64,000 nucleotides of DNA, taken from NCBI GenBank assembly GCA_948474755.1, contig CAOLHI010001299.1:1-64000 (forward strand), written 5' to 3'. Every line of letters starts with the position of its first letter. Position 1 is the first letter of the stretch. Source of the DNA: Ctenosaura bakeri. Lineage: Eukaryota > Chordata > Lepidosauria > Squamata > Iguanidae. Below, piece after piece: positions 22,301 through 33,255 of the stretch. The position numbers were made by a program, and so were the translations under genes. Below the pieces are notes generated by a model. That model ran no database searches and was not told the DNA's origin. It saw only the letters and a program-made list of their open reading frames with translations.

Positions 22301-23154
22301 AGAATCAGGATGCCTGTCTTCCCAAAGATATCAGCTATTTGACTTATGAAGAAACCTTGGGGATCACTTTGACTACTGTTGCTCTTACCCTTTCTTCCAT
22401 CACAGTTTTGGTGCTTTGGATCTTCAGGAAACACAAAGACACTCCCATAGTCAAAGCCAACAACCGAAACCTGACCTTTACTCTCCTCATCTCCCTTCTC
22501 CTCTCTTTCCTTTGCATTTTCCTATTTATTGGTCAGCCTAAGAAGATGACATGCCTCCTTCAACAAACAGCCTTTGGCATGATCTTTTCAGTGACTCTTT
22601 CTTGCATATTGGCCAAAACTACCCTTGTAGTTGTAGCTTTCATGGCTACCAGGCCAGGCTCCAGAATGAGGAAATGGGTGAGAAGAGGGCTGTCTAACAC
22701 AATAGTTCTTTCTTGCTTCATGATACAAGCTACAATATGCAGTGTCAGGCTGGCTATCTCACCTCCATTTCCAGACTTTGATATGCATTCAGTGGCTGAA
22801 GAAATTGTACTGGGGTGTAATGAAGGTTCCACTACCATGTTTTACGGTGTTTTGGGTTTCCTGGGTTTCCTGGCCACTGTTGGTTTCATTGTGGCTTTTT
22901 TAGCTAGGAAGTTACCTGACAGTTTTAACGAAGCCAAGTTTATCACTTTCAGCATGCTACTATTTTGCTGTATCTGGATATCCTTCTTTCCAACATATCT
23001 AAGTACGAAAGGGAAACACATGCTGGCAGTGGAGGTCTTCTCCATCTTGACTTCCAGTGCTGGTGTACTTGGCTGTATTTTTTCTCCAAAATGTTACATC
23101 ATTTTGCTGAGGCCTGATCTTAATAGAAAAGGGCAGCTAAAAAATAAAAAATAA
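13112..23154 (+). CDS. Vomeronasal type-2 receptor (V2R; VMN2R26-like), copy 1, intact, six exons
   Basis: Class C G-protein-coupled receptor expected in basal vomeronasal neurons, sensing peptide or protein pheromones. I reconstruct six exons: 13112-13365, 13916-14207, 15232-16071, 19318-19545, 21181-21307 and 22256-23154. All have GT/AG sites and their lengths sum to 2,640 nt (879 aa plus stop) with no frame break. Order: signal peptide; Venus-flytrap ligand domain (exons 1-4, e.g. [20 protein letters not shown]); cysteine-rich linker (exon 5, [20 protein letters not shown]); seven-helix domain ending [14 protein letters not shown], the V2R family signature. Intron phases are 2, 0, 0, 0, 1 and the exon count is the usual V2R one. 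Introns 3 and 4 have each gained a LINE that copy 2 lacks. The length is typical of the family. The ligand cannot be told from sequence. Confidence 0.9.
13916..14207 (+). CDS. V2R copy 1 exon 2 (ligand-binding domain)
   Basis: Acceptor CTGCAG, 292 nt, donor GTAAGA. Encodes [18 protein letters not shown] and later [19 protein letters not shown], matching the N-terminal lobe of family C receptors. The two bases left from exon 1 plus the first A give an in-frame Leu codon. Confidence 0.87.
15232..16071 (+). CDS. V2R copy 1 exon 3 (largest extracellular exon)
   Basis: Acceptor TTTTGTTTAG, exactly 280 codons, donor GTAATC. Starts [10 protein letters not shown] and contains [15 protein letters not shown] and [15 protein letters not shown], standard V2R Venus-flytrap motifs. 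It is seven codons shorter than copy 2 before the KIWILTAE motif. Confidence 0.9.
17267..18675 (-). mobile_element. Non-LTR retrotransposon, 5' truncated, in V2R copy 1 intron 3, with 13-bp target duplication
   Basis: A 359-codon minus-strand frame (18674-17595) encodes a reverse transcriptase C-terminal half: [16 protein letters not shown] and the catalytic YADD in [14 protein letters not shown], then [21 protein letters not shown] CxC...HxxxxC knuckle ([18 protein letters not shown]) lies in another frame. GAGAGTTGGAATT occurs at 17254-17266 and again at 18676-18688. V2R copy 2 has the unoccupied site near 34085. The clade cannot be fixed by eye; R4/Rex-like or Jockey-group are candidates. 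The frame is almost intact, so the insertion is recent. Confidence 0.88.
19318..19545 (+). CDS. V2R copy 1 exon 4
   Basis: Acceptor CATTTAG, 76 codons, donor GTAAGG. Encodes [20 protein letters not shown] and the conserved DIINWV, end of the ligand-binding domain. Confidence 0.87.
20009..20902 (-). mobile_element. L1-like LINE 3' end in V2R copy 1 intron 4, with 13-bp target duplication
   Basis: Poly-T on the left (reverse poly-A), A/T-rich 3' UTR, and at the right end a reverse coding remnant. CAAAAGAACATTT stands at 19996-20008 and 20903-20915. Copy 2 lacks the insert at the matching place near 35307. Confidence 0.75.
21181..21307 (+). CDS. V2R copy 1 exon 5 (cysteine-rich linker)
   Basis: Acceptor GGGCAG, 127 nt, donor GTAAGA, phase 1. 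Encodes [20 protein letters not shown] and [12 protein letters not shown], the class C linker between ligand domain and membrane domain. Confidence 0.87.
22256..23154 (+). CDS. V2R copy 1 exon 6 (seven transmembrane domain)
   Basis: Acceptor TATTTTAG, 899 nt to the TAA. Seven hydrophobic helices are visible, beginning [20 protein letters not shown] and ending in [20 protein letters not shown]. The third loop NNRNLTF and the C-terminal [13 protein letters not shown] are V2R hallmarks. An AATAAA overlaps the last codons. Confidence 0.9.
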
Positions 23155-23201
23155 TTAAAGAACTAAGAAGTATATGTTGTCATACTGAGCAAATTTCCAG
23201 C

Positions 23202-23875
23202 CCTGCCAGACTGACTTCTGCCCTTGAATAGGAGCAGGAAATTCCCCAGATTTCATTAATGCTGCCACCACCCACTGCATTAAATCCCAATCTAGCAGCA
23301 CAGTGGGACGCTGCAAGGGAGCCACCAGTCTCTAAGCTTAGAGATTTTTTTCTTCCTCCCATCCATCTGGGAAAGAGGGATTCCATCTATGCATATAACC
23401 AAGGCACATGGAAATAGGAATGTTGAGAGTTTTTGAAACAGGAAAATGCTTATTCTAAGAACAGGTGATATACATAAGAGAGATACCACTTACATGAGGG
23501 CTTCTTCCCCCCAGGTCCACTTAGTAGTTACAAGTTACAGTTAGTCTATGTCATTCCAGATATAGTACTAAAAATAAACAGAATACCCTAACATGACTAA
23601 CTAATAAATATTCTAGTTACTCACATTGGGGATCACAAGCTTAGATGGTATTTTTAGGGAGGGCCAGAGGCAGCCCTGTCTGCCTCTCCTGGTCTTCCTC
23701 ACACCACTCATGGTCTTTTTCTAAGCTTCTAGAAGTCTCTCTCCTCTCTGACCCCTGATTGGCCAACTATATCGTGTGACCTATCTCTAGCAGTCCATTA
23801 ATCTCCCTTAAGCTTTGTTGTCTAGATAATGGGGAAACCCCATTATCACATATGTCATTAGATATGACATTAACT
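23202..23875. other. Unclassified ~0.67-kb insertion 3' of V2R copy 1
   Basis: V2R copy 2 passes from TTTTCCAG to GATGGTGTTGAA in about 50 bp, whereas copy 1 has about 0.7 kb in the equivalent place. It contains CTGATTGGCCAAC and A/T-rich ends, without coding frames. Its limits are approximate. Confidence 0.4.
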
Positions 23876-24645
23876 TTCTAGTTCATTGTCTTGAGTTTAC
23901 CAGGACTTTATTAAATGGTGTTGAACTTCATAAGAGGGTGCTCTGGTGGAGGATAGTATTGCCACAGTTTAGGAACCATCTTACCATTCCAAGTTTAATC
24001 TGAAGCCTTTTAAATTTGGGGGTTGCTTCATAGTGTCTCAGTTCACCACCATTCTTCCACATATATAATAGAGTTCTGCTTAAGGCATATCTCCTACACC
24101 CTCTCACTGTCTCCTTCACCCTTTCCCTTTCCTAAAAGGAAAGAAGACTAAGCTTGTTGTGGAAAATGTCATCAGCTTCACAGGAGTCATCCATAAGAAA
24201 AGGTCACTGAGATTCTCAAAACAGTTTTTCACAAATTGTACAGGAAAATACATTCTGTTCGTATCCTGAGAACTACACAAAAATGTCCAGAACATGGAAA
24301 AGAGAATTTAACACTCATTTCCTGGAATTAATGGATGGTGCTCCCAAAGGGAAGGAGGCAATGAGCCAGTTGTAATGTCCCAAATCTTTAGGTGCTGCCT
24401 TAATAGATATCCTTTCCCCAGTGCTGGCCAGAGGGAATTAAGGGTGCATTGATCCCATCCTTGGTATAAAATCTTGAAACAACAGTTCTGAGCATCCAGA
24501 GAGATATAATTTGGTCAAATTTACTCATCTAGCATTTAAGTTCAAATCCTTGACTATTACATGTACTGTTGGTTTCTCTGCCTGGTGAGAGGCTTCAGTT
24601 GGAAGTTCCCCGAAAACATTTCTGGCTGGTCATATTACAAGTTAG

Positions 24646-24842
24646 AATGTGCTGTTGCTACTGTTGTTCTGACTTATAGTGACCCTATGCTAAGATTTTC
24701 TTGGCAAGTGTGTTCAGAAGGTTTTTTTCCTTTGCCTTCCTCTGGGGCTCAGAGAGTGTCACCCAGTGTGTTTCCATGATTAAATGGAGATTCAGACCGT
24801 GGTCTCCTAGAGTTATAGTCCAACCTTCAAACAATGCATCAC
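24646..24842 (-). mobile_element. tRNA-derived SINE, reverse
   Basis: CTGACTTATAGTGACCCTAT, TTTTCTTGGCAAG, CAGAGAGTGTCACCCAGTG and GACCGTGGTCTCC are the reverse of the family consensus. Confidence 0.8.
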
Positions 24843-25276
24843 ACTGACTCTCGGATAGGCAGTGTACAAAATATAAAAATGATTTCATATATTGTAAAAT
24901 TATGCATTGTTTTATTATATATTTATGAGTTGTCTCTTTATGCCGTACCCCCCCTCAATTTGTGATACAGTAGAATTGGCTATAAGTACTGTTTAATTGG
25001 CATAAAATAAATATAAATCTTAAATTTGCGGCTGCAAACTATGTGAAAAGGAATGAACTCTGGCTGAAAATTTCTAGGCTAGGACAAAAGGAGCCTCAGC
25101 ATGGCCAGGTGATAAGTTTAAGAGGATGCATCAGAGATGAGTTTTGGATCATCCTCTTAAGCATCCAAAAGTAGGGAACAGTAGCAAGAGAAACAGCTAG
25201 AAGGAACTTCCAATAGGTGACATCCAATAGGTTTCTTTTATCTTCCTTGTTGTTGTTGTGGTTGTGGTTGTTATTT

Positions 25277-25945
25277 GAGGGAAATTCACAAACACATGCA
25301 AGCAATCAAATAGTCCCATAACCCTACAAGACTAGCAAAGATAAATGAGAGAAAGGTTGGGTAGCGAGAGTTTGGAGTGAGAACTAAAAAGAGAATATAG
25401 TCAAAACTACAGTATGCAAAAGTTAAAACACACATTAAACAATGATAGTGATTAGAACAATATTAAAATATTAAAATATATATTAAAATGCCTAGTAAAA
25501 ACAGCATATGAATGACAATTAAAATAGCCAGCATCATTCTACATACTAATTACATGTTAAATGCCTGCCGGAATAGGAATATCTTTAGAAGTCTCATCAT
25601 TAGCAGATTATTGTGATTTCCTTCAAAGTTTGTCATCTGTTGCTAGGACAATCAGAACTTTCCAGACCCCTATTGACACCTCCTCTCAGGGGTAAAATAT
25701 TTAAACTCTGACTATTTTGCAGCCCCTTATAGTAGGTTGCCACTCTGTTTGTTCCCTGATCTTAGGCTACCCTCAAGTCTTTGGGTTTGAGCATCTGAGC
25801 ACTGATCCCTCTCTTCAAGAATGGCAACTATTACCCACTTCATCCCAAACTCTCACTATCCAACCTTTGTCTCCTTTATCTTCACTAGTCTTGTAGGGTT
25901 ATGGGGCTGTTTGATTGCTTGCATGTGTTTGTGAATTTCCCCCAA
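25277..25945. repeat. Inverted pair of ~105-bp repeats
   Basis: The segment 25277-25385 (CACAAACACATGCAAGCAAT, CCTACAAGACTAGCAAAGAT) is the reverse complement, with mismatches, of 25836-25945 (ATCTTCACTAGTCTTGTAGG, TTGCTTGCATGTGTTTGTG). About 450 bp lies between. An AATAAA occurs at the outer right end. Family not recognised. Confidence 0.75.
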
Positions 25946-26114
25946 TAAAGACATTTTTTTAAAATGTCCAACCGGTGTCCTATAGCTAGTGCTGGTATAC
26001 ACAGGTGAAAAGATCCCACAAGGTTACTCCAATTTTTACAGACCTCTCTTTTTGAGCTAATGTTTTCTCACCTTTTCATGGAGGTACAGGTACTGCTGGA
26101 TGACCTCAAGGTCC

Positions 26115-26310
26115 CCCATCTTCTGGGGTAACAGTTTGAGCGTTGTACTACAACCCTGGAAACCAGAGTATGATTCCCCATTCAGCCATGGAAACACACT
26201 GGGTGACCTTGGGTGCATCACACACTCTCAGCCCCAGAAACCCCCTAATAAGATCACCTTAGGATTGCCGTAAATCAAAAACAACTTGAAGGCACAGAAC
26301 AACACAACTA
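26115..26310 (+). mobile_element. tRNA-derived SINE
   Basis: Head GTTTGAGCGTTGTACTACAA, body CTGGGTGACCTTGGG and CACACTCTCAGCCCCAG, tail AACAACTTGAAGGCACAGAA. Confidence 0.85.
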
Positions 26311-26503
26311 ATATAAGTGCTACTCTCTTTGAGTTCTTGTGTAATTTGTTTACACAAAAATTTGTTGCAGTGTGTTCTGTGAGAAAAACTGATTACTACT
26401 TACCAGTTTGGATTAAAATGCCCAATTGTGCATGTAATGCAAAAGTACTGGTATGGCCTGGAGAGTTGTAGAGACTTTGGTTCCTTCTTCTGGAGCAGAC
26501 TCT

Positions 26504-27154
26504 GGCCCTTTTCGCATTGAGGCTTCTAGCGCGAGCGGGGGAGGGCAGCATGCACGAGAAGGCTCCTCCGGGAGGCTGCCGCTTCCCCGCTGGTTCTTCC
26601 GCAGGCGAAGGAACGAGCAGGGAAGCGGCAGCCTCCCGGAGGCGGTGGCGGTGGCTCGCGCGTCCGTCGCCCCCCCGCGCGCGCGGGGAAAGGAGCCTGT
26701 CCCGTCCGCCCCCCCGCGTGTGGAGAGAGAAAGCAGCGTGTCCCGTCCGCCCCCCCACATGCGCGCGTGAAGCGGGAGGCTGTCGGCCCCCCGTGTGTGC
26801 AAGAAGTGGGAGGCTGTTGCGAGCAGCCCCCCGCCCATGCGAAGCAGGATGCTGTCGCGTCCGTCGCGCTAGCGCCCCGCCCCGCCCCTTTCTTCCGCAG
26901 GGGTGGAGGGAAGGAAGTGCGACCCGGCTGCCTCCCCGGCGCTCCGCACAGGAGGTAAGTGCGTGTGGGTGCCGGGAGCCTTGCGCGAGCGCGGGGTGAT
27001 TTTCGCTTGGAGGCGAAAATCAAAAAATACGCGTCAGCGCAGCTTCAGCCCCGTGAAAGCGCCGGAAGTGGGAGTGCGTCGTGCAGAGCGGCGCTCCCAC
27101 TCCCGCGAGGCTCACAGGGCTGTCGCGCGATGGAAAGCCTGTACGAAAAGGGCC
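26504..27154. mobile_element. CpG-rich non-autonomous DNA transposon (Harbinger-like), 651 bp
   Basis: Termini GGCCCTTTTCGCA and TACGAAAAGGGCC are inverted repeats, flanked by TCT on both sides (26501-26503, 27155-27157). The inside is extremely GC- and CpG-rich with an ATTTTCGC...GCGAAAAT stem. Long open frames here on both strands come from composition. The 3-bp duplication and GG...CC ends suggest PIF/Harbinger; no transposase is present. Confidence 0.75.
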
Positions 27155-28175
27155 TCTGACTTGGTCTCCTACTTGGCTATACCCTATGGGGTGATCACCT
27201 CCTATAATCAACCAGGGAGAAATTATTGAAAAGTTAATACATAGATTTATTAACATCACTATACAGGAAACTGGAGAAGTAGGACAAAGATCTAGATGAT
27301 AAAGAAAAGCAAAGTTTAGGAGGAAGAAAGCGCACAGAACCTGAGCAAATCGGTTGCACAGCTTCTTTATTTATGCAAGGGCGATTGCCAAAGTACAACC
27401 CACCCATGCGGCATCAGTAATTCATGGATGCACATAGATATTGTTTACTGGGCCTACATGGAGTATTCTGGCCTTGCACGGCTATAATATGATGAGACAT
27501 TTCATGTGATGGTGTACATCTATAACTACCTCAGATGGGACACTTTCAACTGTGGGTGCAGTGGATGACCCCTGCATGATTGATGCAAAGTGAGAGGTTG
27601 CATCATGGTGACTTAGTGCAAAATGCACCAAGAAGTAGCTCATTTCATACTTCTAACAATCCAGGGCATTCACAGGAGTTACTTTGTTGGGAATTAGGGG
27701 CGTAAGGGCTGTGTACACACAAGCTGTGTATATTCAAGCATGAATGTTTGCTCTGTAGCTGGGTGCACTCCTTTCAGAATTGTCTCAAAGGACATGGCCA
27801 ATCAAGCAAGGGGAGCAACAGCAGGCAGATAAGAAGGGCAACAGATGTGCCCCCCAAGCTCTAAAAGGGGCCCAGCCCCATTAATTTTGATAAATCAAAA
27901 TTGTGGTTGCACTCTAACCCTGAATGGCAGGAAGGACTAGCATTATTTGAGGGAAGGATTAGAGGCTGACTTCCAGATTCTGTTTCAAGGAATCTGGCAC
28001 CATTACATGTCCAATAATTTAAAGTCAGTCACGGACTTAAAATAGGTAGTTAGGAATAAGATACAGAAAGAGGTAGCAGATGGCAAGGTGGTGTGCCCCT
28101 TCCTATTCCCCAGGGCCTAACCTTAGAGTTGGGGGGTAGTATAGAAGAAAGCCCCCAGAAAGTTTAGGATTATTC
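27155..28175. other. No gene seen; possibly old repeat
   Basis: Follows the Harbinger-like element and precedes CR1. TTTATT motifs near 27246 and ACACAAGCTGTGTATATTC near 27717, but no termini that define an element. Confidence 0.4.
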
Positions 28176-28905
28176 ACAGAATCATAGAATCATAGAGTTG
28201 GAAGAGACTACAGGGGCCATCCAGTCCAACCCCCTGCTATGCAGGAACACCCATCAAAGCATTCCCAACAGATGGCCATCCAGCTTCTGCTTAAAAACCT
28301 CCAAAGAAGGAGACTCCACCACACTCCGAGGCAGCACATGCCACTGCCAGACAGCTCTGATTGTCAGGAAGTCTTCCTGAGGTTCAGGTGGAATCTCCTT
28401 TCCTGCAGCTTGAATCCATTGTTCCTTGTCCTAGTCTCTGGAGCAGTAGAAAACAAGCCTGCTCACACCTCGACATGACATCCCTTCAAATATTTAAACA
28501 TGGCTATCATGTTCTCTCTTAACCTTCTCTTCTGTAGACTAAACATAGCCAGCTCCCTGGGCCATTCCTCATAGGGCATGGCTTCCAGACTCTTCACCAT
28601 TTTGGTCACCATCCTCTGGACATGCTCCAGCTTGTCAATATCCTTCTTGAATTGAGACGCCCAGAACTGGACACAGTATTCCAAACAGGGTCTAACCAAT
28701 GCAGCCCTTCACTGGGTGGACTATGCCCAGCTCCCTCGACCCTTCCTGTTTTCTTCCCCATACCTCTTATCATCCTGATTGCTCTTCTCTGAACCTGCTG
28801 CAACTTGTCTAAATCCTTTTTAAAATAAAGCACCTTCTCTTTTTCACCTTCTTCATTGCTCTTCCACGCTTTTTGTGCTAGCTTTCCTCCCTTGGGAAGG
28901 TACAA
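28176..28905 (-). mobile_element. CR1 LINE, 3' end, reverse
   Basis: Starts at AGAATCATAGAATCATAGAG and runs through reverse CR1 coding sequence ([24 protein letters not shown]...[12 protein letters not shown]). Several frame breaks. The 28690-28905 part repeats the LDKLQQVQRRAIRMIRG motif, so two CR1 pieces may be joined. Confidence 0.88.
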
Positions 28906-29164
28906 TAGTCAGGGGCTTAGTAATACAGGGCAAGAAAGTATTCAGCAGGTATGTATTAGCTGTCCTGCATTTGTATTGGTTGTCCCACATTAGCCAAACA
29001 ATTTAAATTGGAAGCAGGACTAGGACTTCTGGAAAGTATAATTGTTGGACTCCAAGTAACAACGGCAACAGTAATGTCTGGAGTATGAAGACAAGTTCCT
29101 CCCAGGAAAGAGTTTGTTATAGTTTACCTCCAAAACAGAATATTTAGAGGTGATACGACTGTCA

Positions 29165-29340
29165 TTCTTATGTGCCTTCAGGTTGACCTTCACTTCTGGT
29201 GTCCTTTTCCTGGGCTTTTCTTAGCAAGATTTGTTCCAAGGGTTTTTTCTACTGCCATTCTCTTAGGTGAGAGAGTATGACTTGTCTAAGGTCACCATTT
29301 TCAAGGTTTCAGGAGGAGAACCTGAATCACTAGCCTGAAA
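29165..29340 (-). mobile_element. tRNA-derived SINE, reverse, diverged
   Basis: TGTGCCTTCAGGTTGACC, GGGCTTTTCTTAGCAAG, GGTGAGAGAGTATGACTTG are a diverged reverse copy. Confidence 0.6.
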
Positions 29341-29485
29341 TGGAAGAACTTTCTAACAGTTCTTCCATTTGATAATGAAACAATCTGTTTGATAGTGAAA
29401 CAATAGGTTTGCAGAAGGTAGTGGATTTGAGATCATTAGAGATTTTTGCTCTCCTCCCATTAGTAATGCAGTAGTGTGTCTCCTG

Positions 29486-29722
29486 TGAGAAGCAGCATGG
29501 GGTAGTGATTTGAGCATTGGACTGTGAATCTAGAGACCTGGGTTCAAATCCTTGTTTGGCATGGAAACCCATTAGCTGACTGTGGGCAAGTCACACTCTC
29601 TCAGTCTCAGAGGAAGGCAAAGGACCCCCCCCCCAACAACTCTTGCTAAGAAAACCCTCTGATAGGTTCACTTTAGGGTCTACATAAGTTGGAGACAACT
29701 TGAAGGCACATAACAGCAACAA
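29486..29722 (+). mobile_element. tRNA-derived SINE
   Basis: Near full length: GATTTGAGCATTGGACTGTG, GACCTGGGTTCAAATCC, GGGCAAGTCACACTCTCTC, tail AACTTGAAGGCACATAACAG. It marks the left side of the V2R copy 2 unit, matching the remnant at 12360. Confidence 0.88.
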
Positions 29723-30427
29723 GTGTCTCTGCTGCAGACTGGACCTTGGAAGTCTCTTCCATCACAAACATTTGGATCCAGATCTGATCTGGGGAAAGTT
29801 ACTTTTTGGACTACACCTTCCAAATATCTAACGCAGCATGCCCAATGGGGATGCTGAGGGAAGATTCTGAAAGTTCTGGTCCAAAAAAGGAACTTTTTCC
29901 AAGTTCTGGTCTAGATTTGCTTCTTACAGTTGAAGAGAGAGAATTATTCAGGCTTCTTTGGTCAGAGAGGCCCTTCCTCTCCCCTTACAGTTTTTTGTTC
30001 TCTCACTGACAAAGTCAAGGTATGATCAACATGTTTTCCTTTGCAACTGCACAACAAATTTAAATCACTAAGTTATTAACTATCCTGTTATTATCAAATC
30101 ATCAGAGTTACTTCTAATGATTCTGTTTACCCAAAGGAGTTCCAGTGGCTATGTGAAAAATAAGAAGAATATTAATTTAACCTATGGCATTCAGGGCTTG
30201 GCCAATAGCTTCCCATGAGTCTGTCAATACTGGGAATCTGCGCTGGACTGATTGACTGATCAGTATTTCTTTATGCTGCAGATTGCTGGCTTTGAATCAG
30301 CTGAGAAGATTCCTGCTGATATCAAGGTTTGCTTGTTAGGAGCACTCAAATGATAGTGGGGAAAGGATGAACCAACACCCAAGACAAGTTCTTCCAATGT
30401 GCTTCTGTTTGTGATGCTGTGGTGTTC

Positions 30428-30627
30428 ATGTCACTGCTGCTGCTTCTACCCAAAGTTTTAGGCAAGAATCCATCTCCGCAATGTTCCATCCAAGACCCTC
30501 CTCCTATTCTTCACCAATATTATCAGTCTGGACACTTCATCATTGCTGCCATTATGTCTCAGATCTTCTTGTTTTCAAACAAACTAAACTTTGACAAGCA
30601 TCCGTCACAGGAATTTGATGACTATAT
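30428..30627 (+). pseudogene. V2R copy 2 exon 1, shortened signal peptide
   Basis: Encodes [20 protein letters not shown] and on to the donor GTAAGT, phase 2, aligned with copy 1 exon 1. One T near 30420 is absent relative to copy 1; with it, the ATG at 30414 would be in frame and give a normal-length hydrophobic signal. Confidence 0.7.
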
Positions 30628-31109
30628 GTAAGTGGTTTCATTTTCTAACCATATCCTAACATTTGTAATGAGTATGCTTCCAGAATTCACCTATGATGAT
30701 TATCACTATTGATGATGGTGATGCCACCATTACTATTTTTACTGGTATTCATATCTTCAGTAGTTCTTATGCTGTGACAGTGGGGGGAATGTTATGCCCA
30801 TTTCCCCTTTATGCAGGATCTTAAAAAAAAAATCCTGCTCTAATTTAAACCTAAGGTACAACGTATTTTTCCATTTGGTTTAATAAGTCATCCTCTATCT
30901 AGGAGCATCCAAGATTGGGCTGGCAATTTGGCTCCTATTCAGTCGAGCCAAATTTCCAAATTTGGCTTCCTTGCTTTACCTATTTGTCCACACATTACTC
31001 AGACAGCATACATATCAGGCAATTTTTATACATATATCAAAGAGAACTGAAAGTAAAGCTCTGACCTGAACAAGAGGTACTGAACTACAATATCTGATTT
31101 CCAATGCAG

Positions 31110-31401
31110 AGTAATGCCACAGCTCTACCAGCATGTTGCAGCCTTGGTGTTTGCCGTGAAGGAGGTCAATGAAAAGAAGCAGATCTTACCTAATGTCTCC
31201 CTGGGTTTCCATATCTATAATAGCCATTTCACTTCAAGCTGGACATGCCTGGCCTCAATGGAAGTTCTCTCCAGACGGGGTCAATTCATCCCAAACTACA
31301 AATGTGATATTGAGAATGTGCCAGTAGCAGTCATTAGGGGTCCTGACTATGAATTCCATTTTGACATGGCAAATGTCCTGAGTATGCACAAGATTCCACA
31401 G
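31110..31401 (+). pseudogene. V2R copy 2 exon 2
   Basis: Acceptor AATGCAG, 292 nt, donor GTGAGA. Encodes VMPQLYQHVAALVFAVKEVN and [19 protein letters not shown]. No break inside this exon. Confidence 0.8.
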
Positions 31402-32395
31402 GTGAGATGTGAACCTAGGACAAAGTGTTAACCCTTTAAGTCCATGCATTTATCCAAATCAAAAGGCAGCAGGATAAGGACAGGACTTCAGGTTGCAGGC
31501 TAGTGTTTGAAGAGCTGGTTATTCACCATCCTTCCTAAAGAGAAAACACCAGAATATCAGTTTCAGTCCAGTGTTCTATTTGATATACCTTTTTCATGGA
31601 AAGATGTTTCTCACAACCTCTAGTTGAGTATTCCAAAATGGAATCCAGGACACTTCTTCTAAAGGGGTCCAGTCTCAGAAAATCTTTCCAGCTTGGTTTT
31701 ACACAATGGGACTTAACCAGACTTTGCAAATAGGACTTGATTAGACCAGAATTCTCAGAATTGTCCTACAGATTGGAAACCAATATAGGCTTGGAGATTC
31801 TAGGAGTCATATTCTAAAAGGAAGTTTTTCAGTTTTGATCCTACCCATTGGGTCGAATATTTTCAGAATCTAGAATCCCAGGATGGTTTGCCTAAATTCA
31901 TTCATGAATATCAATTTGCCTTCTATGTGCCAGTGGTGAAGTCCAGAAGGTAAACAAAAGAGAAATTGGAGATGGGGAATCACTTCTACTTCTTTGTTTG
32001 ACCTTCTCTGAGAACAGAACAGATTAACAAAGACCTTAAAAACAGGAGCTAAACAAAAAAAAGGGAAGCTTTTGGAATATAGATGTTGCTAGTGGTTTCA
32101 TCTAGCATTTAGTTTTGTTACAATCCTTCTCCTTGCTTTCTCTTGGGTGACTAATATGTGTGGACTTAGAAAAGAGGATAAGGATGGCATATTTACAACC
32201 AACATCTCCTGTCAAATCATTTTAACAAGTTAAGTTCCACTGTTACAGGGTTTTTTTATTTTTAGTTCTATTACATTAAAAAAAAGCCTATCATGATTAG
32301 TATGTTCTCAAAAAAAAAAATTAAATTTGAATTCAAGTTGTTGTTTTATATCAATTAACTTCCCATCTTTTTTCTAAAAACTATCCTATCTTCAG

Positions 32396-33255
32396 TTAAT
32401 CTTTGGCTACCCTCGCATAACTGATGACAGCATACAACCTATTTTCCTCAACTGGATGTTCCCACATGGAACTTATCAATATAATGGAATTCTCCAGTTG
32501 CTCCTGCATTTCAACTGGCGATGGATTGGGGTGATTTCTCAGAGTGATGATACTGTACAGAGATTTGTACAAAATGTTCTTCCTGAGTTTGCCAAGAGAG
32601 GTATTTGCTTTGCTTTTATAGAAAGATTCCCCACCATAGCCTTTTCCACTGAGTTTCAGGCAATGGTTGAGGAAGGTTTTGCAACAGTCAGCACTGTTAT
32701 GAGAAGCATTGCCCATGTTGTGGTTATACATGGTCAAATTCAAACCATTATGTTAATGAGAACGTTTTCCCTAATTGCAGAAGAGGAGGGTATAAAACTG
32801 CAAACCTCTGCAAAGGTCTGGATTCTAACAGCTGAGATGGAATTCACATCACTTTCCTTCCAAAGGGACTGGGATGTACATTTTCTCCATGGTGCCCTAT
32901 CCTTTGCAGTTCACTCAAAGGACCTTTTAGGGTTCCAGACTTTTCTTCAGATGAGAAACCCTACTTTGGAAAAAGAAGACAGGTTTTTAAGGATATTTTG
33001 GAAAACTGTGTTTCTCTGTTTTTCCCTGATGAATCTGGAGAGAAGGAAGATGGGAAATCTTGCACAGGGGAGGAGAAGTTTGAGACACTTTCCACGTCCC
33101 TTTTTGAAATGAGTATGACTTCTCACAGCTATAATGTGTACAATGCTGTTAGTGCTGTGGCACATGCTATGCATGCCATGTATTCCTCTAGGTCCAAGGA
33201 TAGGACAATGAAGAATGGCATAAAACAGCACCTTTGGAATCAAGAGCCTTGGAAG
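32396..33255 (+). pseudogene. V2R copy 2 exon 3, frameshifted
   Basis: Acceptor TCTTCAG, donor GTAATC, 860 nt. Frame holds from LIFGYPRITDDS to VFLCF, then a base missing in the T run near 33018-33023 moves the rest (PDESGEKEDGKSC ...) to another frame. Seven extra codons (GIKLQTS region) precede AKVWILTAE compared with copy 1. Confidence 0.82.

Larger units (their letters stand above)
12440..24300. repeat. Segmental duplication unit containing V2R copy 1
   Basis: Aligns by eye with 29725-38250: the 5' flank AAGTGTCTCTGCTG, all six exons, the introns and the 3' flank TCACCAGCTTCACAGGA (copy 2) or TCATCAGCTTCACAGGA (copy 1). Differences are mainly transposon insertions and small indels. Confidence 0.8.

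Noticed and set aside
26396..27229. Overlapping Arg/Pro/Ala-rich frames on both strands
   Set aside because: They arise from CpG-rich transposon sequence with defined termini; no conserved protein feature.
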